From positions 1-18,698 of the forward strand of contig JAEZEN010000121.1 in assembly GCA_023433185.1 (NCBI GenBank): a DNA stretch of 18,698 nt, given 5' to 3'. Both the position numbers and the translations under genes were made by a program. Below the pieces are notes generated by a model. The model did not search any database and was not told where the DNA came from. It worked only from the letters and a program-made list of their open reading frames with translations. This document shows positions 1 through 7,007 of this stretch, one piece after another. Origin of the DNA: Pseudomonadota bacterium (lineage in GTDB: Bacteria; Pseudomonadota; Alphaproteobacteria; Rhizobiales; Kaistiaceae). Every line of letters starts with the position of its first letter. Positions within the stretch are counted from its first letter, which is position 1.

Positions 1-1076
1 GGATGTACGATCCCGACGACTGGATGGAGCCCAAGGAGCAGCGGAAGGTCGACGACTTCATCGTCTATGCGATGGCGGCCGCGACCCAGGCGCTCGACGA
101 TGCCGGCTGGCACCCGGAGACCTATGATGACCAGTGCGCCACCGGCGTCCTCATCGGCTCCGGCATCGGCGGCATCTACGACGCCTCGGTCACCTTGTTC
201 GAGCGCGGGCCGCGGCGCATCAGCCCGTTCTTCATTCCGGGCCGCCTGATCAACCTCGCCTCCGGCCAGGTCTCGATCCGCCACGGCCTGAAGGGCCCGA
301 ACCACTCCGTCGTCACGGCATGTTCGACGGGCGCGCATGCGATCGGCGATGCCGGTCGGCTCATTGCCCTCGGCGATGCCGACGTGATGGTGGCGGGCGG
401 CACCGAATCGCCGGTCAACCGGCTGTCGATCGCCGGCTTCGCAGCCTGCCGCGCGCTCTCGACCGGATACAATGACAGGCCGACCGAGGCGTCCCGCCCT
501 TACGACCGCGACCGCGACGGGTTCGTGATCGGGGAGGGCGCCGGGGTCGTGGTGCTCGAGGAGCGAGAGCACGCGCTCGCCCGGGGAGCCAGGATCTACG
601 GGGAACTGGTGGGCTATGGCCTCTCCGGGGACGCCTATCACATCACCTCTCCGGCCGAGGATGGCGACGGCGCCGAGCGCTGCATGCGCATGGCCATGAA
701 GCGCGCCGGCATCACCGCCGACGAGATCGACTACATCAACGCCCACGGCACCTCGACGCAGATGGGCGACGAGATCGAACTGAAGGCGGTCGAGCGGCTG
801 CTTGGCAATGCCGCCGGCAAGGTCCTGATGTCCTCCACGAAGTCGGCCACGGGGCATCTTCTCGGGGCTGCCGGCTCGGTCGAGGCGATCTTCTCCCTCC
901 TCGCGATGCGCGACAACGTGGCCCCGGCCACGATCAACCTGGACAATCCGTCCGTCGAGACCGCCCTCGACCTCGTGCCGCATATGCCGAAGGAACACCC
1001 GATCGACGTTGTGCTCTCCAACTCGTTCGGCTTCGGCGGAACCAACGCCTCGATCGTCTTCCGCCGCCACGCGTGA
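1..1076 (+). CDS. fabF: beta-ketoacyl-ACP synthase II, 3' part (5' end outside window)
   Basis: Condenses malonyl-ACP with acyl-ACP in type II fatty acid elongation in the cytoplasm. The visible fragment has 357 residues from the first methionine. The thiolase-fold catalytic set is complete: Cys107 in TACSTG, His248 in NAHGTS, and Lys280 and His285 in KSATGH. The spacing between these residues matches E. coli FabF (C163, H303, K335, H340) to within one residue, so about 56 N-terminal residues lie upstream of the window. The ATG at position 3 is an internal methionine rather than the start, because the family's N-terminal VVVTG-type strand is missing. The C-terminal GFGGTNAS motif is present and the gene ends at TGA 1074-1076. 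FabB is the alternative, but the length, the motifs and the mltG neighbour favour FabF. acpP and fabG are commonly upstream in related genomes (family knowledge). Confidence 0.96.
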   Translation, partial: MYDPDDWMEPKEQRKVDDFIVYAMAAATQALDDAGWHPETYDDQCATGVLIGSGIGGIYDASVTLFERGPRRISPFFIPGRLINLASGQVSIRHGLKGPNHSVVTACSTGAHAIGDAGRLIALGDADVMVAGGTESPVNRLSIAGFAACRALSTGYNDRPTEASRPYDRDRDGFVIGEGAGVVVLEEREHALARGARIYGELVGYGLSGDAYHITSPAEDGDGAERCMRMAMKRAGITADEIDYINAHGTSTQMGDEIELKAVERLLGNAAGKVLMSSTKSATGHLLGAAGSVEAIFSLLAMRDNVAPATINLDNPSVETALDLVPHMPKEHPIDVVLSNSFGFGGTNASIVFRRHA

Positions 1077-1079
1077 CAC

Positions 1080-1106
1080 GCGGGGGAAGGATTATCCTCC
1101 TCCCGC
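1080..1106 (+). terminator. GC-rich stem-loop after fabF
   Basis: Three bases after the fabF stop, arm 1080-1090 pairs with arm 1096-1106 around the loop ATTAT. The 11-position stem contains one G-U pair (1085/1101) and one A-C mismatch (1087/1099); the rest is Watson-Crick and mostly GC. No U tract follows, so it is not a textbook intrinsic terminator. It could still stop or pause RNA polymerase, or protect the fabF 3' end, before mltG begins 66 bases later. Confidence 0.45.
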
Positions 1107-1172
1107 CACATTCGGTGTTAGAGTCGCGTCCGACAATCCCGAGATGCTGCGGCAAGGGCTGAGACGCGCAAG

Positions 1173-2447
1173 ATGAGTGACATGCGAAAGGATGAGTACG
1201 GCAGCGACGCCGACGTTCTTTCTGCCCGGCTGGGTGCTGCGAACCGGGTGGCTCCGAAGAGCCCGACGGAGGCGCTTCAGCCTGAACAGGTGCCTCCGCC
1301 ACCCAAGCGGTCCCGGGCAGCCCGCCATCCTCTCGTGGTGTTCTTCAATTTCGTCCTGACAATCGTCATCGTCGGCGCCGTTCTGGTGGGTGGCGGTCTC
1401 CTCTTCGGCAAGATGCAGTTCGACAGCCCCGGCAGCCTGGATCAGGCGCGGACGGTCACGATCGACGCGGGCGCAGGCGTCCGTGGCATCGCCGACCGCC
1501 TGCAGCGCGAGGGAGTCATCGCCTCCAAGTGGCTCTTCGTGGCCGGGGTCTGGCTCCATCGCCAGGGCGGCAATCTCAAGGCGGGCGAATATGCCGTGCC
1601 TGCGCATGCCTCGATGCGCGACGTGATGGATCTGCTGGTGGACGGCAGGAGCGTCGTCTACCGCATCACCATACCGGAGGGTCTGACCAGCGAGCAGGTC
1701 GTGTCCTGCCTGACGGCCGACATGGTCCCGGCGGGCGAAGGCATCCAGGGCCTGACCACCGAGCAGGCGAACCGGTGTCGCGAAGCGGCGAGCAACCTCG
1801 AGGGGCCCGCGCCACCGATTCCGCCCGAGGGCGCGCTGCTTCCGGAGACCTATGCCTTCAGCCGAGGCGACACGCGGGCCAACATCCTCAACCTGATGAT
1901 GCGCGAGCGCGACCGCGTGCTGACCGACGTCTGGGCCCGCCGGGCCTCGGACCTGCCGATCAGCAGCATGGAGGAACTGGTCACGCTCGCATCGATCGTG
2001 GAGAAGGAGACTTCGGTCGCCGACGAGCGCACGCGGGTGGCGTCGGTCTTCATCAACCGCCTGCGTCTGAACATGCGGCTTCAGTCCGACCCGACGTTCA
2101 TCTACGGCGTCTATGGCGGTGCCGGGAAGCCGGATGGCTACGTGCCGACCGCCCGGGACCGTGACACGCCCACGCCCTACAACACCTACAGCATCGACGG
2201 ACTGCCCCCCGGGCCGATCGCCAATCCGGGGCGGGCGGCCCTCGAGGCGGTGGCCAATCCCTCGCGGACCCGCGACCTGTTCTTCGTCGCCGACGGGACC
2301 GGCGGACACGCCTTCGCCGAGACCTATGACGAGCATCTCCGCAATGTCGCGCGGTGGCGGGCCCTCAACGCCAACCCTCCGGCAGGCGCGAGCGAGAGCG
2401 TGGCGGCGGAAGACGAACCGATGGCGCTCCAGGAGGCCGACCAGTAA
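1173..2447 (+). CDS. mltG: endolytic murein transglycosylase MltG (YceG family)
   Basis: An inner-membrane lytic transglycosylase that cuts nascent glycan strands and so limits peptidoglycan chain length. The 424-residue protein has a charged, proline-rich cytoplasmic N-terminus (1-52), one membrane helix (about 55-78), a LysM-like region (about 92-165) and the YceG catalytic domain. The signature ASIVEKET lies at 273-280, with Glu277 the likely catalytic acid by comparison with E. coli E218. The conserved VASVFINRL-type strand, QSDPT and YNTY segments follow. Residues after about 390 are a low-complexity acidic tail. The start is the first ATG of the frame. Its ribosome site is weak, and ATG at 1182 (Met4) is an alternative. 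The gene sits between fabF and yicC, the usual order in Hyphomicrobiales. Confidence 0.95.
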   Translation: MSDMRKDEYGSDADVLSARLGAANRVAPKSPTEALQPEQVPPPPKRSRAARHPLVVFFNFVLTIVIVGAVLVGGGLLFGKMQFDSPGSLDQARTVTIDAGAGVRGIADRLQREGVIASKWLFVAGVWLHRQGGNLKAGEYAVPAHASMRDVMDLLVDGRSVVYRITIPEGLTSEQVVSCLTADMVPAGEGIQGLTTEQANRCREAASNLEGPAPPIPPEGALLPETYAFSRGDTRANILNLMMRERDRVLTDVWARRASDLPISSMEELVTLASIVEKETSVADERTRVASVFINRLRLNMRLQSDPTFIYGVYGGAGKPDGYVPTARDRDTPTPYNTYSIDGLPPGPIANPGRAALEAVANPSRTRDLFFVADGTGGHAFAETYDEHLRNVARWRALNANPPAGASESVAAEDEPMALQEADQ

Positions 2448-2467
2448 GGTCGGCCCTCGCAGAATCG

Positions 2468-2495
2468 CTCGGCCACCCGATCGGCGGTGGCCGAG
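2468..2495 (+). terminator. perfect 10-bp stem-loop between mltG and yicC
   Basis: CTCGGCCACC at 2468-2477 is exactly complementary to GGTGGCCGAG at 2486-2495, around an 8-base loop. It begins 20 bases after the mltG stop and ends 34 bases before the yicC start. No T run follows. It may be a pause or partial terminator, or an RNA-stabilising hairpin that separates the levels of mltG and yicC-gmk. The structure is certain from the bases, but the function is inferred. Confidence 0.5.
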
Positions 2496-2529
2496 GTCAG
2501 TTGCAACGGCGTCCCGGGGGGCGGGCAGA

Positions 2530-3414
2530 ATGGCGCTTCAGAGCATGACGGGCTTTGCCCGTGCCGAGGGCGGCAGCGATCCGCACTGGGTCTGGGAACT
2601 GAGGAGCGTCAACGGCAAGGGCCTTGACGTGCGGATACGCCTGCCATCGGGTCTCGAGCGCCTCGAGCCTGCCGTGCGGGAGAAGATCGCGGCCCGTTTC
2701 ACCCGTGGCAACATCCAGGCGCTTCTGACGGTGGAGGGCCGGACAGCCGGGCAGAGGGTCGTGGTCAACGAGGGCGTGCTGGCCCAGGTGATCGACGCCA
2801 TGGATCGGGTCCGCACGCGCGTTGACGTGGCGCCGCCCTCGCTCGACGGCCTCCTCTCGATCCGGGGCGTGCTCGAGCTCGAGGATGCCGACGCCGACGC
2901 GGGGGCCCAGGCCGCGCTGGATGCGGCGGTGCTCGTCGGACTCGACGCCGCCATCGGCGACCTCGCCCAGGCCCGAAGCCGCGAAGGTGCGGCGATCGGC
3001 CTGGTTCTCGAGGCCCGCATCGGCGAGATCGCCGCCCTGACGCGGGAAGCCGAGGACTCCCCCGTGCGCCGGCCGGAGATCATCCGGGCGCGGCTCGCCG
3101 AGCAGATCGCTATGCTGCTTGACGCGGCGCCAGCGCTCGATCCCGACCGTCTCCACCAGGAAGCGGTGCTGCTTGCCACCAAGGCCGACATCCGCGAGGA
3201 ACTCGACCGGCTCGCCGCGCATGTCGTCGCGGCGCGCGAATTGCTGGCGCGGGGGGCGGCAGTCGGCCGCCGACTGGACTTCCTCGCGCAGGAGTTCAAC
3301 CGCGAGGTCAATACGCTGTGCTCCAAGGCCAACGACCGCTCGCTCACGGCGATCGGCCTTGAACTCAAGGCCATTGTCGACCAGCTCCGCGAGCAGATCC
3401 AGAACCTGGAATAG
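2530..3414 (+). CDS. yicC: YicC family endoribonuclease
   Basis: A member of the YicC/YloC family; E. coli YicC has been reported to be an endoribonuclease. The product has 294 residues, close to the 287 of E. coli YicC. It opens with the family's typical SMTGFAR segment (residues 5-11), carries the YicC N-terminal domain to about residue 155, and ends in the conserved C-terminal domain. Diagnostic residues there are [12 protein letters not shown] (251-262) followed by CSKAND. The frame is open well upstream into mltG, but ATG 2530 gives the family N-terminus and follows a G-rich stretch (GGGGGGCGGG) that could act as a ribosome site. gmk starts four bases after the stop, so the two are almost certainly co-transcribed. 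The target RNA in this organism is unknown. Confidence 0.93.
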   Translation: MALQSMTGFARAEGGSDPHWVWELRSVNGKGLDVRIRLPSGLERLEPAVREKIAARFTRGNIQALLTVEGRTAGQRVVVNEGVLAQVIDAMDRVRTRVDVAPPSLDGLLSIRGVLELEDADADAGAQAALDAAVLVGLDAAIGDLAQARSREGAAIGLVLEARIGEIAALTREAEDSPVRRPEIIRARLAEQIAMLLDAAPALDPDRLHQEAVLLATKADIREELDRLAAHVVAARELLARGAAVGRRLDFLAQEFNREVNTLCSKANDRSLTAIGLELKAIVDQLREQIQNLE

Positions 3415-3418
3415 CGGC

Positions 3419-4051
3419 ATGGCCATCGATCTTCCCCGTCGCGGTCTGATGCTCGTGCTCTCCTCGCCTTCCGGGGCCGGCAAGTCGACGCTGAGCCGCC
3501 TCCTGCTCCAGGACGAGGGGGACCTCTCCCTTTCCGTCTCGGTGACCACGCGGCAGCGCCGGCCGAGCGAGGTCAACTCGGTCCACTACCACTTCATCGA
3601 TCCGGCCCGCTTCGTCGCGATGCGTGATCGGGGGGACCTGCTCGAGTGGGCCGAGGTCCATGGCAACCTCTACGGCACGCCCCGCGAGCCGGTCGAGGCG
3701 GCGCTGGCCGCCGGCCGCGGCGTGCTGTTCGACATAGACTGGCAGGGGCCGCGCCAGATCGCCGAGGCGATGCCGGAGGACATCGTCCGCATCTTCGTGC
3801 TGCCGCCGTCGATGGCCGAGCTGCGGGCCCGGCTCGAGCGACGCGCCGAGGACGGCGCCGACGTGATCGGCCGACGCCTCGCCAATGCCCGGAACGAGAT
3901 CCGGCACTGGGAGGAATACGAGTACGTGATCGTCAACGAGGATCTGCAGGCATCGCTTGCGGCCGCCCGCACGATTCTGCGGGCCGAGAGGATCAAGCGC
4001 ATTCGTCAGCCCGCGCTCCGCGAGCACGTGACGCAGCTCCTGGCGGAGTAG
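3419..4051 (+). CDS. gmk: guanylate kinase
   Basis: Phosphorylates GMP to GDP with ATP, an essential cytoplasmic step in guanine nucleotide supply. It is 210 residues, the normal bacterial length. The P-loop is SPSGAGKST at 16-24. It is followed by the GMP-binding segment with [11 protein letters not shown], the YHF strand and the [12 protein letters not shown] motif characteristic of guanylate kinases, then DIDWQG and the arginine-rich lid region (RLERRAEDG). ATG 3419 lies four bases after the yicC stop, so translation is probably coupled. The longer upstream frame is only the overlapping yicC region read in another frame. The gene runs head-on into rsmA with ten bases between the stop codons. 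Confidence 0.97.
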   Translation: MAIDLPRRGLMLVLSSPSGAGKSTLSRLLLQDEGDLSLSVSVTTRQRRPSEVNSVHYHFIDPARFVAMRDRGDLLEWAEVHGNLYGTPREPVEAALAAGRGVLFDIDWQGPRQIAEAMPEDIVRIFVLPPSMAELRARLERRAEDGADVIGRRLANARNEIRHWEEYEYVIVNEDLQASLAAARTILRAERIKRIRQPALREHVTQLLAE

Positions 4052-4061
4052 GCGACGGCGC

Positions 4062-4904
4062 TCAGGCCCGCCCGGCGAAGGCGTTGGCGAGGTCGACGAA
4101 GCCGGCGACATCGACTTCCTCGGCCCGCAGAGTGGGCGCGATACCGGCTGCCGCGAGGAGCGGCAGCGGATCGACGCCGAGCGCGCGCAGGCTCTGGCGG
4201 AGCATCTTGCGGCGCGGGCCGAAGGCCGCCCCGACCACCCTCTCGAGGACGGCCGGATCGGCGGCGAGCGGCGCCGGCCGCGGGAGAAGCCCCACGACCG
4301 ACGAGACCACCTTCGGGGGCGGCGTGAACGCCGCCGGCGGCACGTTGAAGAGAATCCGGGCCTCGCTCCGCCAGCCGGCCAGGACCGCAAGCCGGCCATA
4401 GGCGTCGCCGCCGGGCGGGGCGCCGATCCGCTCCGCCACCTCGCGCTGGAACATCAGGGTGAGCGATTCGTAGAAGGGCGGCCACGGCTCGGCGCGCAGC
4501 CAGCCGACGAGCAGCGGCGTGGCGATGTTGTAGGGGAGGTTGGCGACGATGCGGGTGGGGGCTCCTGCGAGGCGGGCATAGTCGACGGAAAGCGCATCGT
4601 CGTGCCGGACGTCGAGGCGGCCGGGATACCGCTCCGCAATCTCCGCGAGGGCCGGCAGGCAGCGCGGGTCCCGTTCGATCGCGATCACATGCGCCGCCCC
4701 GGACGCGAGCAGGGCCCGGGTCAGTCCGCCCGGCCCGGGACCCACCTCGATGACGGTGCGGCCCTCGAGCGGCCCGGCGGCGCGGGCGATTTTCGCCGTC
4801 AGATTGAGATCGAGCAGGAAGTTCTGCCCGAGCCCCTTGATCGCGGAGAGGCCATGGCGGGCGATCACGTCGCGGAGCGGCGGCAGATCGTCGAATGCGC
4901 TCAT
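4062..4904 (-). CDS. rsmA: 16S rRNA (adenine1518/1519-N6) dimethyltransferase
   Basis: RsmA (KsgA) dimethylates two adjacent adenosines near the 3' end of 16S rRNA during late 30S assembly, using S-adenosylmethionine. The 280-residue protein has the KsgA opening GLGQNFLLD (24-32), the SAM-binding loop [10 protein letters not shown] (53-62), a downstream acidic residue in IAIERD, and the catalytic NLPYN motif (122-126). The C-terminal helical domain, including [10 protein letters not shown] and [11 protein letters not shown], is complete. Its ATG overlaps the pdxA TGA in an ATGA arrangement (4901-4904), so translation is probably coupled. It is the last gene of the six-gene minus-strand run. 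The adjacent pdxA-rsmA order also occurs in E. coli. Confidence 0.96.
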   Translation of the reverse strand: MSAFDDLPPLRDVIARHGLSAIKGLGQNFLLDLNLTAKIARAAGPLEGRTVIEVGPGPGGLTRALLASGAAHVIAIERDPRCLPALAEIAERYPGRLDVRHDDALSVDYARLAGAPTRIVANLPYNIATPLLVGWLRAEPWPPFYESLTLMFQREVAERIGAPPGGDAYGRLAVLAGWRSEARILFNVPPAAFTPPPKVVSSVVGLLPRPAPLAADPAVLERVVGAAFGPRRKMLRQSLRALGVDPLPLLAAAGIAPTLRAEEVDVAGFVDLANAFAGRA

Positions 4905-5917
4905 CCGGCGAGTTCGTTGGCGCCCAGTTCGGCGGCGAGGCGCAGCGCGGCGGCGAGACTCGATGGATCGGCGCGGCCGCTCCCCGCGATGTCGAAGGCC
5001 GTGCCATGGTCGGGCGAGGTCCTGACGAAGGCGAGCCCGAGGGTCACGTTCACGGTCTCGGCGAAGGCGAGCGTCTTCGCCGGGATCAGGGCCTGGTCGT
5101 GATACATGCAGAGCGCCGCATCGTAGTGGGCGCGGGCTGCGGGATGGAACATGGCGTCGGCGGAGAGGGGGCCGCTCACCGTGATTCCCTCGGCGCGGAG
5201 CGCGGCAATGGCCGGGGCTATGACCGACTCATCCTCGGCGCCGAGCGCGCCGCCCTCACCGGCATGCGGATTGAGACCCGCCACGGCGAGGCGGGGGTAG
5301 GGGAGCCCGAAGCGTCGCCGGAGATCATAGGCCACGATACGGCCGGTCTCGACGATCATCTCGGTGGTCAGCATCCCGGCGACGGCGCGCAGCGGAATGT
5401 GGATGGTCACCGGGACGGCGCGGAGCTCGGGACCCGCGAGCATCATGACAGGGCGGGCGGCAAAGCCCGTCCAGGCGGCGGAGAGGGTCCCCAGGAACTC
5501 GGTATGCCCGGGATGGCGGAAGCCGGCCGCATAGAGGGACTGCTTGCTGATGGGATTGGTGACGATCGCGGCGGCTGCGCCCGTCCGCACGTCGCCGACG
5601 GCGCGGGCAATGGCCTCCACGACGGCGGTGGCGTTCCGCGGATCGGCATGGCCGGCCTCGGCCACGATCCTCCCCTTGAGCGGCACGACCGGCAACACCT
5701 CCGCGAAGGCCTCCGCCGCCTCGCTCGGCGCCATGGTCTCCACCGGCACGTCGAGACCCATCATCGCCGCCCGCGTCGCAATGACGTCCGGGTCGGCGAG
5801 GAGGTAGAATGGCGGGATCGCCTGGGTCCGCCGGCGCATCCATACGGCCAGCGTGATGTCCGGCCCGATGCCACCGGGTTCGCCCATGGTGAGGGCCAGC
5901 GGCGGCAGTGCGGTCAA
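4901..5917 (-). CDS. pdxA: 4-hydroxythreonine-4-phosphate dehydrogenase (TTG start)
   Basis: PdxA oxidises 4-phosphohydroxy-L-threonine with NAD(P)+ in the DXP-dependent pyridoxal 5'-phosphate pathway. The product has 338 residues. The metal-binding histidines are visible as His173 (TIHIPL), His218 (NPHAGE) and His273 (MYHDQ), offset by a constant +7 from E. coli H166, H211 and H266. The substrate-binding GHTE segment is at 137-140. The N-terminal loop reads [10 protein letters not shown], with Gly where Ala is usual. The chosen start is TTG at 5915-5917, because it gives the family's standard ten residues before MGEP and has GAGGGG ten bases upstream. The next ATG (Met11) would cut into the conserved strand. 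It overlaps rsmA by four bases and lies 46 bases after surA. Confidence 0.95.
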   Translation of the reverse strand: MTALPPLALTMGEPGGIGPDITLAVWMRRRTQAIPPFYLLADPDVIATRAAMMGLDVPVETMAPSEAAEAFAEVLPVVPLKGRIVAEAGHADPRNATAVVEAIARAVGDVRTGAAAAIVTNPISKQSLYAAGFRHPGHTEFLGTLSAAWTGFAARPVMMLAGPELRAVPVTIHIPLRAVAGMLTTEMIVETGRIVAYDLRRRFGLPYPRLAVAGLNPHAGEGGALGAEDESVIAPAIAALRAEGITVSGPLSADAMFHPAARAHYDAALCMYHDQALIPAKTLAFAETVNVTLGLAFVRTSPDHGTAFDIAGSGRADPSSLAAALRLAAELGANELAG

Positions 5918-5927
5918 CGGCTTCGGA

Positions 5928-5933
5928 CCCCTC
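5928..5933 (-). promoter_or_regulatory. ribosome binding site supporting the pdxA TTG start
   Basis: On the minus strand these bases read GAGGGG and lie ten bases before the TTG at 5917. No in-frame ATG or GTG gives a full PdxA N-terminus, so this site decides the start. It immediately follows the surA-pdxA stem-loop, which leaves it unpaired in the simplest fold. Confidence 0.5.
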
Positions 5934-5939
5934 GTCGAA

Positions 5940-5958
5940 CGCCGGCGGCGTGCCGGCG
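5940..5958 (-). other. stem-loop in the surA-pdxA junction
   Basis: CGCCGGC at 5940-5946 pairs perfectly with GCCGGCG at 5952-5958 around a five-base loop. In the transcript it starts five bases after the surA stop and ends just before the pdxA ribosome site. No U tract follows. A role as an intercistronic stability element or partial terminator is inferred. Each arm contains the self-complementary GCCGGC, so other foldings are possible. Confidence 0.4.
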
Positions 5959-5963
5959 ACCGC

Positions 5964-6887
5964 CTACCTGTACTCTATCGTCGCCTTGTCGCGAAGCTCG
6001 GCGAGGTAGTCCTTGCCGAGGTCCTTGTTCAGCTCGTCGATCAGCCGGTTCTCGGCCTGCACGCGGGCGGCCGCGTTGCTCTGGATCTCCTTGGCCGTAC
6101 AGACCGCCAGCAGGACATAGCCGTCTTCGGAACGCTGCGGGCGGGTCAGCCGGCCGGCGCCGGCCTGTTCGATCTCGCGCCCGTCGGGCGAGCCCTGAAG
6201 CTCCTCCGAGGTTCGGCGGATGGTCGGCCGCACGACGACCTCCTTGAGCTGCCGCGTCTGTTCGGCAAGTGTATCGCAGCCCTGGAAGCGGCCCCGAAAT
6301 GCCTCGGCCTCGCGCCGCCGCTGCTGGTCATAGCCGCTCGAAGATCCCTTCGGCACGACGAAGATCACCGGCCTGAGAGTGTACTCGTTGGTCTTGATCT
6401 CGCCCTGTCCCCCGGACTCGGAGAACATCTCCGCGGTCACGTCCGAGCTCTTTACGGAGCCGCCCCGCAGGCGCATCCGCATCTGGACGAGCTGCACCCA
6501 CACCATCTGCGCCTTGATGCGACGCTTCAGGGAGGCGATGTCGACACCTTGTTCCGAGAGCGCCTTGGCGAGGGTCGTCGGCGTCATCTTGACCCGGGTC
6601 GCGATCTCCTCGATCGCGACGTCGACGCGGGCGTCGCTGACGACCACTCCCATCTTCGCGGCTTCGATGAACTGAAGGGTCTCGTCGATCAGCTCGTCGG
6701 TGGCAGCCTTCTGTCCACCGGGGACCCCCGTCATCTGCAGGAGCCTGGTCCGCTGCTGGATGTCGTAGGTGGTGATCGGCTGGTCGTCCACCTTGACCGC
6801 AATCGAACTGGCGCTGAACGACGGCGAGGCCGCTGCGATCGGCGAAAGCACGAGCAGGGCGCTCAATACGAACCTGGTCAGACGCAT
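5964..6887 (-). CDS. surA: SurA-type periplasmic chaperone / peptidylprolyl isomerase-like protein
   Basis: Probable periplasmic chaperone for outer-membrane proteins. The chosen ATG (6887) gives 307 residues with a Sec signal peptide: basic MRLTR, a hydrophobic core about 6-20, and an Ala-rich cleavage region near residue 26. The SurA N-domain follows, with [14 protein letters not shown] at about 33-46 and helical segments to about 150. A short, divergent parvulin-like region spans about 165-265. E. coli SurA (428 residues) has two parvulin domains, so this protein is shorter, as is usual in Hyphomicrobiales. It has exactly two cysteines, Cys204 and Cys263, a possible disulfide. A GTG at 6905 directly after a stop would add six residues but would delay the signal peptide. 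Lying between lptD and pdxA supports the name. Isomerase activity is doubtful. Confidence 0.85.
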   Translation of the reverse strand: MRLTRFVLSALLVLSPIAAASPSFSASSIAVKVDDQPITTYDIQQRTRLLQMTGVPGGQKAATDELIDETLQFIEAAKMGVVVSDARVDVAIEEIATRVKMTPTTLAKALSEQGVDIASLKRRIKAQMVWVQLVQMRMRLRGGSVKSSDVTAEMFSESGGQGEIKTNEYTLRPVIFVVPKGSSSGYDQQRRREAEAFRGRFQGCDTLAEQTRQLKEVVVRPTIRRTSEELQGSPDGREIEQAGAGRLTRPQRSEDGYVLLAVCTAKEIQSNAAARVQAENRLIDELNKDLGKDYLAELRDKATIEYR

Positions 6888-6949
6888 GATCCCGACAAAT
6901 CCCACTGGCTAGGTCCAGCCCCGCTCGGGAACCCGTTCCGCGCGGCGGG

Positions 6950-6989
6950 CGCCGGACGACGCCTCAAGAAGAGGCACGACAATCCGGCG
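6950..6989 (-). other. two-tier stem-loop between lptD and surA
   Basis: The outer arms CGCCGGA (6950-6956) and TCCGGCG (6983-6989) pair perfectly over 7 bp. Inside them GCCTC (6961-6965) pairs with GAGGC (6971-6975) around the loop AAGAA, separated from the outer helix by an asymmetric internal loop. It lies 18 bases past the lptD stop and 62 bases before surA. There is no U tract. It could be an attenuator or a processing/stability element in the lpt-surA transcript; the function is inferred. Confidence 0.45.
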
Positions 6990-7007
6990 AAACCGTGATG
7001 CGGGCGG

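Noticed and set aside
3..5. ATG at position 3 as the start of fabF
   Set aside because: About 56 conserved N-terminal residues would be missing. The frame is open to the window edge, so the gene is cut by the window rather than short.
4052..4061. Terminator between the convergent gmk and rsmA
   Set aside because: Only ten bases separate the stops, and no stem longer than about five weak pairs forms there, unlike the holC/yheS junction.
6888..6905. GTG at 6905 as the surA start
   Set aside because: It directly follows a stop codon and would put six neutral residues before the signal peptide. ATG 6887 yields a normal signal sequence.
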